From Dolomedes plantarius (taxonomy: Eukaryota; Arthropoda; Arachnida; Araneae; Dolomedidae), in assembly GCA_907164885.2 (NCBI GenBank), contig OU015492.1, forward strand, positions 191,647,039 through 191,711,038: 64,000 nucleotides of DNA. The letters are read 5' to 3'. Below the pieces are notes generated by a model, which was not told where the DNA came from, searched no databases, and was given only the letters and a program-made list of their open reading frames with translations. The position numbers and the translations under genes were made by a program. Below, piece after piece: positions 12,086 to 23,464 of this stretch (position 1 is the first letter of the stretch; the number at the start of each line of letters is the position of its first letter).

Positions 12086-13773
12086 GGGTGTGAGCTTTCA
12101 TCCTTCATCCATCGAGGCAGCATAGATCGTGAGATTGGTATTTAAGAGTTCACTATTGTTACGTGATTAATCCGTTTAAGCCAACGAAGTAAACAGAATC
12201 AGCGAACAGAAATGTTTTTCTATCATGAGTTGCGAGTGACAAGCGAAATTACAGCAAAGGGGGAAGGATTCAAATAAAACGATTTTAACGACTAGTAAGA
12301 GAATATGTTATATGCTTTTTCAATATGGTCTGTTCCATATTTTTACTCCCCGATATAGTCAAACAGCAAATAATGTTTTTTGTTACTTTTATGCCTCCGG
12401 ACCTTGGTCTACAAGTCAGTTAAGTGAAAGGTAGTTGATAATTGTTTACAAAATCCTCATAATATATCTCAGAGCTCTTCTATCTCTGCCTTTTAATAAA
12501 CAAAGGAAGATTTTTCGCTTTCTCCTGTTTTCATTTAACAATAAGAATTGTGTGTGTGTGTGTGTTGTAAAGAATACTGGACTTTAATTTTACTTTTCAA
12601 AAATTTTATGAGAATAATAAGGAAATTAATTTTAAATTCCCATGGTTTAGAGCCTCATTTTTTGAATAAAAATAATTCTTTCGTGTAGATATTAAAAATT
12701 GAGATAATCATTGTCTGTGTGTGTGTAAGTAAAAAAAATTGAATTTGATTAGTATAATAGGTATCATATGAAAAGATTTTCTATTAAATGTTAAAGAAAT
12801 GTTATATACGTTACATTATTTTAAAGTATTGATAAGTGCATGTATTTTCTGTTTATGAATAAATTGTAAACCTTATTTATTTTTCGCATGTATATATTTG
12901 TTTATGTAATTTTCCTTCATGTTCTTGTTTGAAATTAAGACCAGAACTTTAAAAGTATTAACAAAAATTATTAATTTCATTACAACTTATTTTATTTTAC
13001 ATAAAAAACAAATTTTATGTAATTTTGGGGAGTTTCATCTTACGTTTCTTAAGTTCAAAAGAATGCAATTCGTATATAATTCTCTCCTAAAGCAATTTTA
13101 AAATAAATATTCTAATATTCCAATAAGATTTGTAACGTCTACTCTGATACACTATTTTCTTCAAAATGTTCCTCTTGTTGTTTATTATTGTAAGTGCCAG
13201 AAGCGAGGATCCCTTTAATACAAGTTTAAAAATAGATACTGAATAGCATATTCCCCTAGGAATATCATTCTGAGATGAGCGATAAAATCGGAAACTCTTA
13301 TCTCTCCCCTGTCGTACATTATTTTAGTGGAATTTGAATTTTGATAATTCAGAAGAAATTTCCCTTTTAGTTAAGATGACCATTTGATGCCGATTATTAG
13401 TTATTGTGTGCGGTTCATCCATTATCAAGTTATGTAGTTGAGGATTATCTAATTATAATTTAAAACTAGGACAAAATGAATTTTTAAGCTTAACTGTCTC
13501 AAACAAAAGATCAGAGATTGAAAAAAAAATTTATATACAACCTGCTGTGAAAGTAAAAATTTGTATAAAAATAAATTCTGTGTAGGTTTTATTTTCTTCG
13601 TATGAATGCATATGTCGTAGGCGAATTGACAAATCCGGCTTATTGCAAAGAGAACCGTCATTTTGCCATGCGCAATTACAATTATTTAATAATTATAATA
13701 CAATTGCTTAATAATAATAATTAAAATTTTTAAAACAATGGTGATTGTTGTCTACTTTTTAAGTCACCTCTCT
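12086..13773. other. AT-rich spacer with minor TG repeats
   Basis: About 1.7 kb without recognised genes. Short TG runs occur at about 12549-12566 and 12714-12726. Open frames on either strand are short and composed of AT-rich codons. Confidence 0.5.
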
Positions 13774-14340
13774 TTAAGGCTGCTATGTACTCAGAAAAAA
13801 AATCGTATTTCCCTTTTCCTCTTCTTGCAGACTCTTGTGGGGGGGGGGGGGGGGGGTCCAATTGACAGTTCGAGAATTCCACCCCCTTAGGATTGACATT
13901 TTGAGGGATTGTAATGGCCCTCTCTCTATAGGGGAGTTAAGTGCTGCCCCCAAATTATTTATTTAAATTATATTTTTGTTAACTATTTACAGGTACATAA
14001 ATGGTGATAATCAAATAAAATTGGTATTGTCAGATAGCCTGAACTTTTCTGCAAAGTGCTACAGGATTCATTTTATAAATTTCGTCCACCGAAGGAATTT
14101 ATGAGCTTTTAAAACACACTATACCAGATTTTTCCCCGAATAATTTAAATTTTAAAATATTAATTGCATTTTAAAAAAAACGAAAAATGTACACAAATGT
14201 AAAATTTCTTTCTCTATGACGGAGTACAATTTTTTTAAAAAAAATCTTTGAATCCAAGTCGGCAATCCGTGGAAAAATTTTCTCCATAGGTTAACATTGA
14301 GGTGAGCGAATCCAATGGGGTTAGTACATAGCAGCCTTAA
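13774..14340. mobile_element. TTAA-flanked MITE with 18-bp ends
   Basis: A 567-bp segment begins TTAAGGCTGCTATGTACT and ends with its exact reverse complement, so the 18-bp termini including TTAA are perfect. No coding is visible. The ends differ from the TTAAGGGAAC group (6536, 26378) and from the piggyBac-like ends at 15893, so this appears to be a separate TTAA-using family. A G homopolymer lies inside it. Confidence 0.8.
13839..13856 (+). repeat. G homopolymer, 18 bp
   Basis: An uninterrupted run of 18 G in strongly AT-rich DNA, inside the TTAA-flanked MITE. Length may be uncertain because of sequencing error. Confidence 0.9.
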
Positions 14341-15892
14341 GTAACTCTAAAATAATTCATATGTTCACTAAAGGATGAACTTAAGTAAATATCTCTTTAT
14401 CTGTCTTTTTTAATTAGCTTTTACTACTTTGGGCTTATTGCAATTAGCGTGAATGAAACCGGGATGTTTGAGTAAACTATTGCGAATTTTCTAAGTAGTA
14501 TAGAGGTACATGGGCACATTACAATAAGACTAAAAATTATCAGTCTAATTAGAAAATTGTAAATCTTTTTCGAATTAGCCGGGGCGCATTGCAAAATGAC
14601 AGTTTCTAGTGTTAAGTGCACTCTTTATAATAAGCTCTATTTGTCCATTCGCGTACGACACATACACTGTTTATTGGACTAGCTTAACGCAAGTAAAAAA
14701 TCCTTATTTGAGCATCTGAAAAATTTTATCCATATGTTTTTTGTATGCATTACTATTACACATTCTGAATTGGGATTCTAATGTAACTGAATAAAGAAGA
14801 AATTTTTTAAGACAATTTTCAAAAAATCTGCCTTATATTCAAAGTAAATGTGGATTATTTCTTATTTCAAAAAAGTAATATAGTATTTTTTCTGAAAAAA
14901 AAAAACTGGCAAGTATAAATAGAGTTAATTATATTTTGAAGCTTGGGAAAAAAATTCAAAACTCTAGTTTCGTAATTATAGGGGCTCTAATTTTTGAAAG
15001 CAGTTAAAAAAGTAAATTTGCCATGAATATTGCTGCTACACTTACATAAATTATTTTTTTGACTCTCGATGTTCTAATCGCGAAAGGTCAAGAATTAATA
15101 AGTGATAAAATAAATGGATAATGGGTTTCTTATGTATGTATCAAAATTTTCTTTACTAAACAGATACATAATTTTTTTTAAGTTTGGAGGATTATTTTAG
15201 AGTTTATTTTGATTTGTCAAAAAAACGTTTAATATAGAAATCAGTTTCAAAATTCAGACCATTTTGCATCCCGTTATTTGATAGACAACATCGTGTCAAT
15301 TGAGGAGAAAATGAAATAATATTGCAAGATACCTAAAAGTGAATTTATAAAATATAATACAAGCTGCGTAAAAATATTTTTTTAGATATCGAATGAGTTT
15401 TCCTTTTCTGAATCCAATTTAGTTTATTCGTTTAAATATTTTCAATGGTTGAAAAGCTTTGCCGCAATGTTGAATATCCTTCCTCTTTTTCTAGATTCAT
15501 ATGAGTCTTTTCATCTGTCATTCACTGATTAGAAATGAATTGCCTAGATTTACTGAATTGGTCATAGCAGTCCCCTAAGTTTAGATATCACGAAAAGCCA
15601 TACTTTTCCGGTTAGAGTCCTCCAAGAACTTTCTGAGAGGTTAGAACTGTTGGGGTTAATGTTCATGACTTCCTTTACGCTAATTAAAAATATCCTTTTA
15701 AGCTAATGTGGCGCGGAGTAGCATGTTACTTGACTATTAGAAATCAAAGTTCTAGACTTGTAAAGAGCACACTGCGATAAGAAAGCGATAAACTTTCGAC
15801 GTGTATAATTTGCTCTTGTGATTGTGGTCGTGAGATAAAAAAAGAAAATTCTGATATCCACAAACTTGACCTATCAACATTTCCAACACATT
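14341..15892. other. AT-rich spacer with a solitary piggyBac-like end
   Basis: About 1.55 kb without a supported gene. At 14603-14615 the sequence TTTCTAGTGTTAA is the reverse of a piggyBac-type terminus (TTAACACTAGAAA), like the ends of the element at 15893-16486. No matching partner was found within the preceding 300 bp, so only one end may survive. Confidence 0.45.
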
Positions 15893-16486
15893 TTAACACT
15901 AGAAAGACGGCTGCCATCAATTTGACGGTTTTGGACATACTATTGAGCGCTTTTTCTGTATTTATGTCCTCAGTCTTCTGAAATTTTAAGACTTTTTTCT
16001 AATTTTACACGAAATATGCACGCACATTTACAAAATTATATTCGATAGTAAAGAGTGGGAGAAAATGTGTTGTATACCTACTATGACTGAAAGCCGTCAA
16101 TTTGACGGCAATATAGAAAACAGGCAGAAATCTTTAAAATAATACCGGAAAAATGTTGCTTGCTTTTCGTCTCCTCTCCCTGTCGCAAATAACAGAAATA
16201 TTGGCTCTTCGGAAATATCGGTGTTGAAAAATACGGACTGCACAAACCATGCATATGTTTTTCCGGATAAACCCTACCACGTTGTCTGCTCGGCATACCT
16301 CCATAAAAATATATCTAAATGTATACTAATTTATTATGTATTGGTATGAAATAGTACAACATTTAAAGTATTTAACCATTTTTAAAAAGCATTAAATATT
16401 TTAAATTCTTGATTTTATTTTAACTGTCAAAATGACGGCGTTCAGTCTTTTTAGTAAGAAACAAATTCCCGTCTTTCTAGTGTTAA
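15893..16486. mobile_element. piggyBac-like non-autonomous element
   Basis: A 594-bp segment begins TTAACACTAGAAAGACGG and ends with its exact reverse complement, with TTAA at each tip. The terminus closely resembles the canonical piggyBac end (TTAACCCTAGAAAG), which supports the superfamily. Subterminal sequences repeat a GTCAATTTGACGG-type motif: near 15913-15930, as a perfect odd-centred palindrome GCCGTCAATTTGACGGC at 16093-16109, and as a variant near 16425. These may be transposase-binding sites. A 71-codon minus-strand frame inside shows no recognisable transposase domain. Confidence 0.85.
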
Positions 16487-17223
16487 ACCCCAAATACGCT
16501 GCGCTGCGTATTGACAACTTGATTATTCCTATATATCTCCAAAGAAGTACGGTTAACGTTTATGTTAGCATGGTTCATAAAGTATTCCATCAGAATTTCA
16601 GCGAACTCCCGAAATTCTTATCTTTGCATATGTCGAAACAAATATGATACTGTTTGAAGTTTGCGTCAGTAACAGATATCTCCACAGCTGTTGGAAAATT
16701 AATGCGATATTCACTACATTTGGAAAATTTCCAGCGGTGCCACTTATACAACAAACAACTTCTGGGAGAAAGTTGGACATCAATATTTTTTATAAACGTT
16801 TCAGCTCATATTTTATTTTGGTAAAATGTTTTAGACTGTTAGGAAGTTTATGATCTCTCTTCCGTGAGTTTATGGAGTTCTTACACTTTTAGATATTTAA
16901 AAGGATAATATTTATATCTTCATATATTACAAATTTATATATTATATATTTATGAGCTCACTTTTTCTTAAAGATAAGCTCTTGAGTTTATTTATATTTC
17001 AAACTGTCAGATAGTTTAATTGAGAGTAACACTGGTTTTGTTATATTTGCTTTTTCAAATAACCGTATACCCTCTCATGGTTAATATTTGGCTTCATTGT
17101 AAATACTAATTTTAGTCTTCAAGTTTGTACATACAAACTGTGATATTACAAGAATATATTTTTAAACTTAAATAAATACCTTAGATTCATTGTCACAGAT
17201 GATTCAGTTTTGTCTCTAGATTA
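16487..17223. other. AT-rich spacer, nothing recognised
   Basis: About 740 bp. Overlapping 60-70-codon frames on both strands around 16600-16850 have no motif and are judged to be chance. Confidence 0.45.
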
Positions 17224-17341
17224 AAACAAATATATTGTTCTCCGCCGTTAACTTCGGAGAACAATATATTTGTTTGCTATCTTATTTTATACGTAATGCT
17301 ATCGTATTGCTATCTTAAATGCTATCTTATTTTATACGTAA
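17224..17341. repeat. Perfect 21-bp hairpin next to a 21-bp direct repeat
   Basis: Arms 17224-17244 and 17255-17275 are exact reverse complements (start AAACAAATATATTGTTCTCC) with a 10-nt spacer. Immediately after, a 21-bp sequence starting GCTATCTTATTTTATACG occurs at 17276-17296 and again at 17321-17341. The stacked inverted and direct duplications suggest a local replication error. Confidence 0.9.
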
Positions 17342-17559
17342 ATAGTTTCAAATCATCTTCATGGATTTATTGTTGTAAACTAATTTTGCGTCAATAAAGT
17401 AGTTTCAGACATTGATAATACAATAACTCAACAGCACAACCGCAAACAAGCTGAACAAGACCTGATAGGTTGTCACACCTTAATTGGATATTTTACTTTT
17501 TGTAACAACTGCAATGAAACTTACCCGTTATTAAAAGGTCAGTTGCAATATATGGGGAA

Positions 17560-17646
17560 CTAGCTGAAAACCCGCACTTCGCTACGGAGTGCATTCAAAT
17601 TAAATACAACGGTCAATGTATGCAATTAATGCCAAACAAAAAATAA

Positions 17647-17684
<38 letters not shown>

Positions 17685-18384
17685 ATGTATAATAAATACA
17701 ACGATCAATGCATACAATTGATGTAAAAAAACAAAAAAACATATTTATAAAAAAAATCGTAAGGAATATTTTTATAGACAAAATAATGTAGAAGAAAATA
17801 TTCAATTTGAATCTAATAGGACATAGTAAAGAATATAGTACGTTAATATAGTACAGTTTTAAGAACATAATATCTTTTATTGTATTTTAATATTTTTTTT
17901 GGATAATGTCCAATTGTCTGCCGCATTAGCAAGACAAAAATATTTTTTTGTCTATTTCGTTGTTATCCACGTGACGCAAAATTAGTTTAAAGTATCTCAA
18001 AAGAAAAGAAACCAAGTGATCAGCACTTAATAAATTAAATTATAAAAATTAATCTTTAAAAATTCACCAAAAATCATAAAATGAAGGTAAATATTCGAAA
18101 GAGATTTCATTTTAAAGACATTTTCATTATCTTTTTCGTGATACAAATTTTATAACACTCAAATTATTATTTTAAATTCAAACTTAGAAAAAAGTTACTA
18201 AAACAGCTTAAAAATTTAATTTAAAAAATCTAAGAAGAATTTTTCAAAAATCTTTCTTAGTGCAGCCCTACAAGAATCGCCATACAAAATTTTAGCCCTT
18301 TAGATCCAGTGGTTTGGTCTGTACGTTGTATGTCAGTCAGTGAATCAGTCAGCTACGGAACTGTTATATATATATATATATAGA
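17560..18384 (-). mobile_element. Helitron-derived element, copy B (both ends present)
   Basis: An 825-bp minus-strand element. Its 3' end on the plus strand reads CTAGCTGAAAACCCGCACTT, i.e. a terminal CTAG preceded by a short hairpin region (CCGTAGCG...CGGG type). Its 5' end is TC followed by a TATATA run, and the flanks supply A before TC and T after CTAG. No target duplication is expected or seen. The middle is an AT/TG microsatellite (17645-17691) with two partial copies of a short segment (ACAACGGTCAATGTATGCAA and a variant). No helicase coding is left. Confidence 0.85.
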
Positions 18385-20368
18385 TGACGCTCATCTGAAC
18401 AACGTTTTCAACATGACTGTATTATAGCAAGTTTGATGGACACACAATAATTATTTGAATCTATATTAAGCAAAGTCGACTTGCTCCATTTATTATTAAA
18501 TCTCGATCTATGATACCTGGTTGTTGCTTTATTGTTCTATGTATATTTAGTATATAAGTCGGTACTTAATAGACATTTTTTTTCCTCCTCTATTTGGCAT
18601 TATTTTTTTTTGTTTAGAGAGAGAATTTGTCAGTAAATTTCAGTAGCAGCTCAGTAAGTTATGGTAGGGTATGTCTAAAAATAGTTCAAGTAGACAGATG
18701 CTGTAGAGCTGGATAGTATAGCTAAAATCTTTCGCCTTTTCCCCATAGAACTCTAAATCTTCTTATATTTAATGTTGAATAATTTACTTGACCATCCAAT
18801 ATTTTTAAACATGGCGTGAAAATGTACGAGATATGACAGCATATTTGTGTTGTTATTATAGGAATCCATCAGATTCTATAACTTCCAAGAATGCTTAAGT
18901 TGTAAAATCCAAAGAAGGGCCTACTTAAAACTAGTTATTTAAAGTAATCATATTTTATAAAGAGAATAAATCTTTCGGGTGGACTTTCTCGGACATAATT
19001 CTTCCTTACGTAATTATAAATAAAGTAATAAAAAATAAAAAGCATAAATTGATGTAAAAGAAACCCTGCCGTGGCTGAACAAACCCCATCTTAGTTGTAT
19101 AAACATAACTGAAGGCTAAATAAAAGCAAGGCTAAAACACAGTATAAACAATTCTTAAAAAAGGCAAAATGAGGGAGGTACATAATTTTTTTAAAATGGG
19201 ATATTTTGAAGCTTCCGTTTTGAATTTTAAATACCATTTTACCAAAATCCTTTTTATAGTTATTTGCATAAAACAGTTTTAAAAAAGGCAACAGTTTATG
19301 CATCTTAGAATTTTTGCTTTGCAACTACTTTTTGAGACGAATGTGTACTTGCTTTAAATGGATCTTTTCTCCTCTCTCGATTGTTAGAATGTTGCAGATC
19401 CTACTCAAATAAAGTTAAATTAATGCTTATTTATTTTTTTAAATATTTGACTTTCTAATATGTTAAATGTTTCAAAAGAAGCAAACTTAATTGTTTTAAT
19501 TAATTTATGTGCCCAGTCCTCCCTTCTACAATACTCTTTTGTTCCCTAACTGAATATTATCACAAAAAAAATGGACAAAATTTATGCAAAATGCAGCAAT
19601 AATACAAGTTCTGTTATCTTTAACGTTGTCAGAAGAAAAATAATTCGCGATTTTTAAGAACAAAAGTAAAAAAAGAACTAAATATATGCTGTTTAAATCT
19701 AACTTCTATTTCATTTGATGGGATACGTTATAATCTAAGTAATTACAGTTTACTGAAAAGCGACTCATCTATATGTACAGCCATTACCTAGATAATCATC
19801 TGCGATAGAAAAGACTGAAATTATACAAATGGGTTATAATTTTTCCATTTAAAAGAAATACAAGACCGCTAAAGGGTTAACCAGTTTTTAGTTCTTTTGT
19901 TTCTTTCATTCATTGAAATTTCGTAACTAAAAGTGCGTTTTTGTTGCTACGCGTCACCGTAGAAACGAGTATTTTACTATGGCATATTTAATTTTCTCAT
20001 CAAACTAAGTGCCAGTTTGCTGTTCATTAGAGGCTAGCTTTTGACAGCAATATATTCATATGAAATCACATTAGCTTTTTTCTTCGATACTTTTTGTATG
20101 GCAGTTTCAAAAGATTACGACAGAAAGTTATGGGCTCAACCTCCAAGCCTTTTTTCAGAGTATCAAAATAATTTTTTATGTTCCAAATTTTATAGTCAGA
20201 CCGAATGAATCATTTAGTAAAGAATTTAAAGGTAAGGTATTTATGTATTCCAAACAATACATATGTTAAACAATATCGCCTAGAAGGCACTCATACTAAG
20301 GCCCCTAAATGGGAGAAAAAATAATCAAGGGGCAAGCCTGATTACGTGTAAAATTTCCCTCTGGTTAT
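18385..20368. other. AT-rich spacer, nothing recognised
   Basis: About 2 kb without a supported gene, RNA or transposon. A minus-strand 77-codon frame (19091-19324) lacks motifs. Confidence 0.5.
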
Positions 20369-20408
20369 CAAAGCCTTCAAAGTCACACCTTGAGCTTTGA
20401 AGGCTTTG
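20369..20408. repeat. Perfect 14-bp hairpin, spacer TCACACCTTGAG
   Basis: CAAAGCCTTCAAAG and its exact complement flank a 12-nt spacer. It lies 3 bp before a second hairpin whose spacer differs at one base. Confidence 0.9.
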
Positions 20409-20411
20409 TTC

Positions 20412-20489
20412 AACAATTTGTTCAAACACAGCCCGCTAACTAAGTCAAACCTTGAGCTTAGTTAGCGGGCTGTGTTTGAACAAATTGTT
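20412..20489. repeat. Perfect 33-bp hairpin, spacer TCAAACCTTGAG
   Basis: Arms 20412-20444 and 20457-20489 are exact reverse complements over 33 bp with a 12-nt spacer. Both this and the preceding hairpin have AAG before and CTT after the spacer, so an 18-bp sequence is duplicated at their centres with one mismatch. No open frame or terminator-like context is seen. Confidence 0.95.
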
Positions 20490-21120
20490 TCGCTTTTATC
20501 TTAGTTAAATTAAACATGAAACTTTTAAACTGAAACCCTAGCGTGGGAACAACAAAAATTATGTAAATTTTCACACTGGAGGAGAAATTTAAATATTACT
20601 TACCGCAAGCATTAAATATTACATATGAAACTATACATTCCAGTAACACATCTATGAACTTAGTATTGCTGAACAAAGTAAAAAATATTGCAATTTGTAT
20701 AGATCAAATATATTAGCCGCTTGTTTTCACATTTCTGCAAATTTTAATATTTTAAATATAATAAATCTGAGCAACATCACTTGGCAAGTTATACATAAGA
20801 GAAAGAGAAAATAAAATTTGTATATGAATATAGATTTTCAAAGACATATGCAGTAAAAAAATATAGCTAAAGAACATTAATGCAAGCAAATTTAAGTTGT
20901 AAATAATACATAATAGAATTTTAAGTCATAGTTTTCTACAGTTTTTAAGTTAAAGTTCAAAGTTTGTTTATATTAAAGATGATATATACCATTCTTGTCT
21001 GTTTATACTACTGAACAAATTACTGAGCTATAACGATTACTAAAAGAATTTTCTTTTATGAAATTGTGTATTCAGAGTCATCTTCAAGTAATGATAATAT
21101 AAAAGGTTATTACAAGATAT
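20490..21120. other. AT-rich spacer, nothing recognised
   Basis: About 630 bp of AT-rich DNA with no motif or repeat recognised. Confidence 0.5.
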
Positions 21121-21168
<48 letters not shown>

Positions 21169-21200
21169 CGTTCTTTCGTTTGTGTATGTGTATGTATGTA
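21121..21200. repeat. Compound microsatellite (TA)n(TG)n
   Basis: A TA run passes into a TG run (to about 21166) and degenerate TGTA/TTCG units. The minus-strand frame through it is a repeat artefact. Confidence 0.9.
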
Positions 21201-21506
21201 TAAAGCCAAAATTTTCAACCAAGAATAAATAACATTCGGTCTATACTCAAAACAGAGCAATTAAATACCTATTTGAAAATGAAATTATTTTAATAAACAT
21301 TTATATTATATGAAGAAAATTTCCTGCACATTTATTATATTATTTGAATCGTTCTTATCATTATATATGTTACTGAAACTTTATTTCAGCAACAAAAAGC
21401 GTTATTCTTTACAAAAATCGCTTACGAAAACACTACCTAACACAGAATCCTCCATAAAAACAAAATATGAAAATAAATGCCTAAAACACTTTTCTAGTTT
21501 TTGCTG

Positions 21507-21763
21507 CAATGCATCAGTTCTATGACCATCCATTCTCTCTTTATCACTCCCTTTTTACAATCCGTTCCAAAACGCTTCTCTACAGTCGAGTATTGAAGTC
21601 ATAAAGAGCGATAGAGCTGCGTGGCCAGACGCACCCTTAAACAAGGAAGGGGGGAATAAATTATTCAGTCTCAACGTTTTTTCCGATAGTCTGCCAAGCA
21701 GTCGAGCTAATATCATCGCATTTTCGGTTTGATCCGTCTTTCAAAATTGCACCTCTCTTAATC
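21507..21763 (+). repeat. Dispersed repeat, copy 1
   Basis: About 255 bp with clear similarity to 24945-25205 in the same orientation. Shared runs include TTTTTACAATCC, TTCCAAAACGCT, AAATTATTCAG and GGTTTGAT. The copies differ by roughly a fifth to a quarter of positions by eye. No coding signal. It may be part of an older duplication that brackets the tandem duplication and Tc1 element between them. Confidence 0.75.
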
Positions 21764-22117
21764 CAAAACGATTGAAACATTTAGAAGAGAAAGTGTTCTT
21801 ATCCTATATATATCATTTATTTTCATTTCTAGCAGGATATTTATTTTTCCTCCAAAAAGTTATTTTTAAAGAAATTGCCTATATATGATTTTCTTTTTTT
21901 GTGTGGAAAAAAAAGATGAAAAATTTCATTTTAGGAAAACAGATTCCTATTCTGTGGATTCCAAGACACAATTTTAAAAAATGAATGTTTAAAAAAAGTT
22001 AAACTCTTGAATTTTTATTGAAGTAGAAACTGAATCGCGTTTTTATGCAAGCAAGGAAAAGTCTTTCATGAGTAACTTCAATTGTACTACTCTGTTGCAA
22101 TGATTTTTTTTTCTTAT
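21764..22117. other. AT-rich spacer, nothing recognised
   Basis: About 350 bp, no gene or repeat recognised. Confidence 0.5.
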
Positions 22118-22701
22118 ATCAAATTCTTAAATCAGCAGAATTCCTTTAAGCTATGAAAATAAAATACATTATGCACATTTTGAACTTTTGTGATACTTTT
22201 CCAGTAGACTTTGCATTATTTTTGTTCATTCTGTTTTTAGTATACATTTTAAACATCCCGCATACATTTCCTACGGAGATTCCTTTATGATACATGTGAT
22301 TTTTCTTTCAGATAATTTTTTATTCACCCTAAACAAAACTACTTTTCTACATAGCTACTCAAGTAGTCATTTGGGTTTCGTTCAACGACAACACTACGCA
22401 ACGACTCTACATGTATCAAATTCTTATATCAGCAGAATTCCTTTAAGCTATGAAAATAAAATACATTTTACACATTTTTAACTTTTGTGATACTTTTCCA
22501 GTAGACTTTGCATTATTTTTGTTCATTCTGTTTTTAGTATACATTTTAAACATCCCGCATACATTTCCTCCGGAGATTCCTTTGTGATACATGTGATTTT
22601 TCTTTTAGATAATTTTTTTTTCACCCTAAACAAAGCTACTTGTCTACATGGCTACTCAAGCATTCATTTGGGTTTCGTTTAACGGCAACACTACCCAACG
22701 G
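22118..22701 (+). repeat. Two-unit tandem duplication, period 297 bp
   Basis: Units start at 22118 and 22415 with ATCAAATTCTTAAATCAGCA and a one-base variant, and run to about 22701. Identity looks above 90 percent, so the duplication is younger than the other arrays here. No conserved reading frame: the 64-codon frame at 22287-22481 spans the unit junction and is not meaningful. Confidence 0.95.
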
Positions 22702-23462
22702 TTCATATTTCCAATTTAAAATGATAGGAATTTAACAAAACCTTAAACGGAACTGACATTTTATCAATCGCTCTCCTTGAGTTTAAATATAACAGATTTG
22801 CTTTCAAGTTGGAAATTACAGCTTGAATTTTAAGAGAACACATGCCATGAATCCTTAATCTGATTCTAAGACAAAATTAATCCTGATGTAGCTCATAAAT
22901 AAATTGAAAACCATAACCTATTCCAAAAGGAGGCTTCACAAGTCACGGGTGTTACCCTTAATTTAGAGACAGAGGGAAATCTACCTCTCCTCGGCCCATG
23001 TGCTTTTAGCAAGGATCCAACTTTCTCCAATTCCATCTCACTGAAAGTTTCTTTTCCCTCTTTATAAAGTCTTTCCTAAATTTGCATAAATTTTGAGGCT
23101 GGGAGGAAAGGATTATGAAGATTCGCAAAATATTTTGAAGAGCTGTGACAGGAAAGAGAACAAGAACTGCATAGTAACTCTAAAATAATTCAATAGTTTA
23201 AATAATAGTTCGTTTTGTACATTCCTATGCAGATCGCAGAAATTTGGGACTATTGTATGTACACAATACGTTGTAGCGAATACTTGTGACAACCGAAGGT
23301 CAAACCCGTTTCCCTCTTGTACCCTATAGTTTTGTTTCCTACTGGTCAGTGAAACTTGACTGAATATCAGGTTTAGGAAGATTAGCACCAAAACCTAAAC
23401 CACTATCTTTTTAAATTACATTTTTACTTCAAAGAAACCGAAATTCTCAACAATTTTCTTAC
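22702..23462. other. Spacer, nothing recognised
   Basis: About 760 bp. A 92-codon minus-strand frame (23113-23391) has no family signal and is not annotated as a gene. Confidence 0.4.
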
Positions 23463-23464
23463 TA

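Noticed and set aside
23113..23391. 92-codon minus-strand frame
   Set aside because: No recognisable motif; length is within the range expected by chance.
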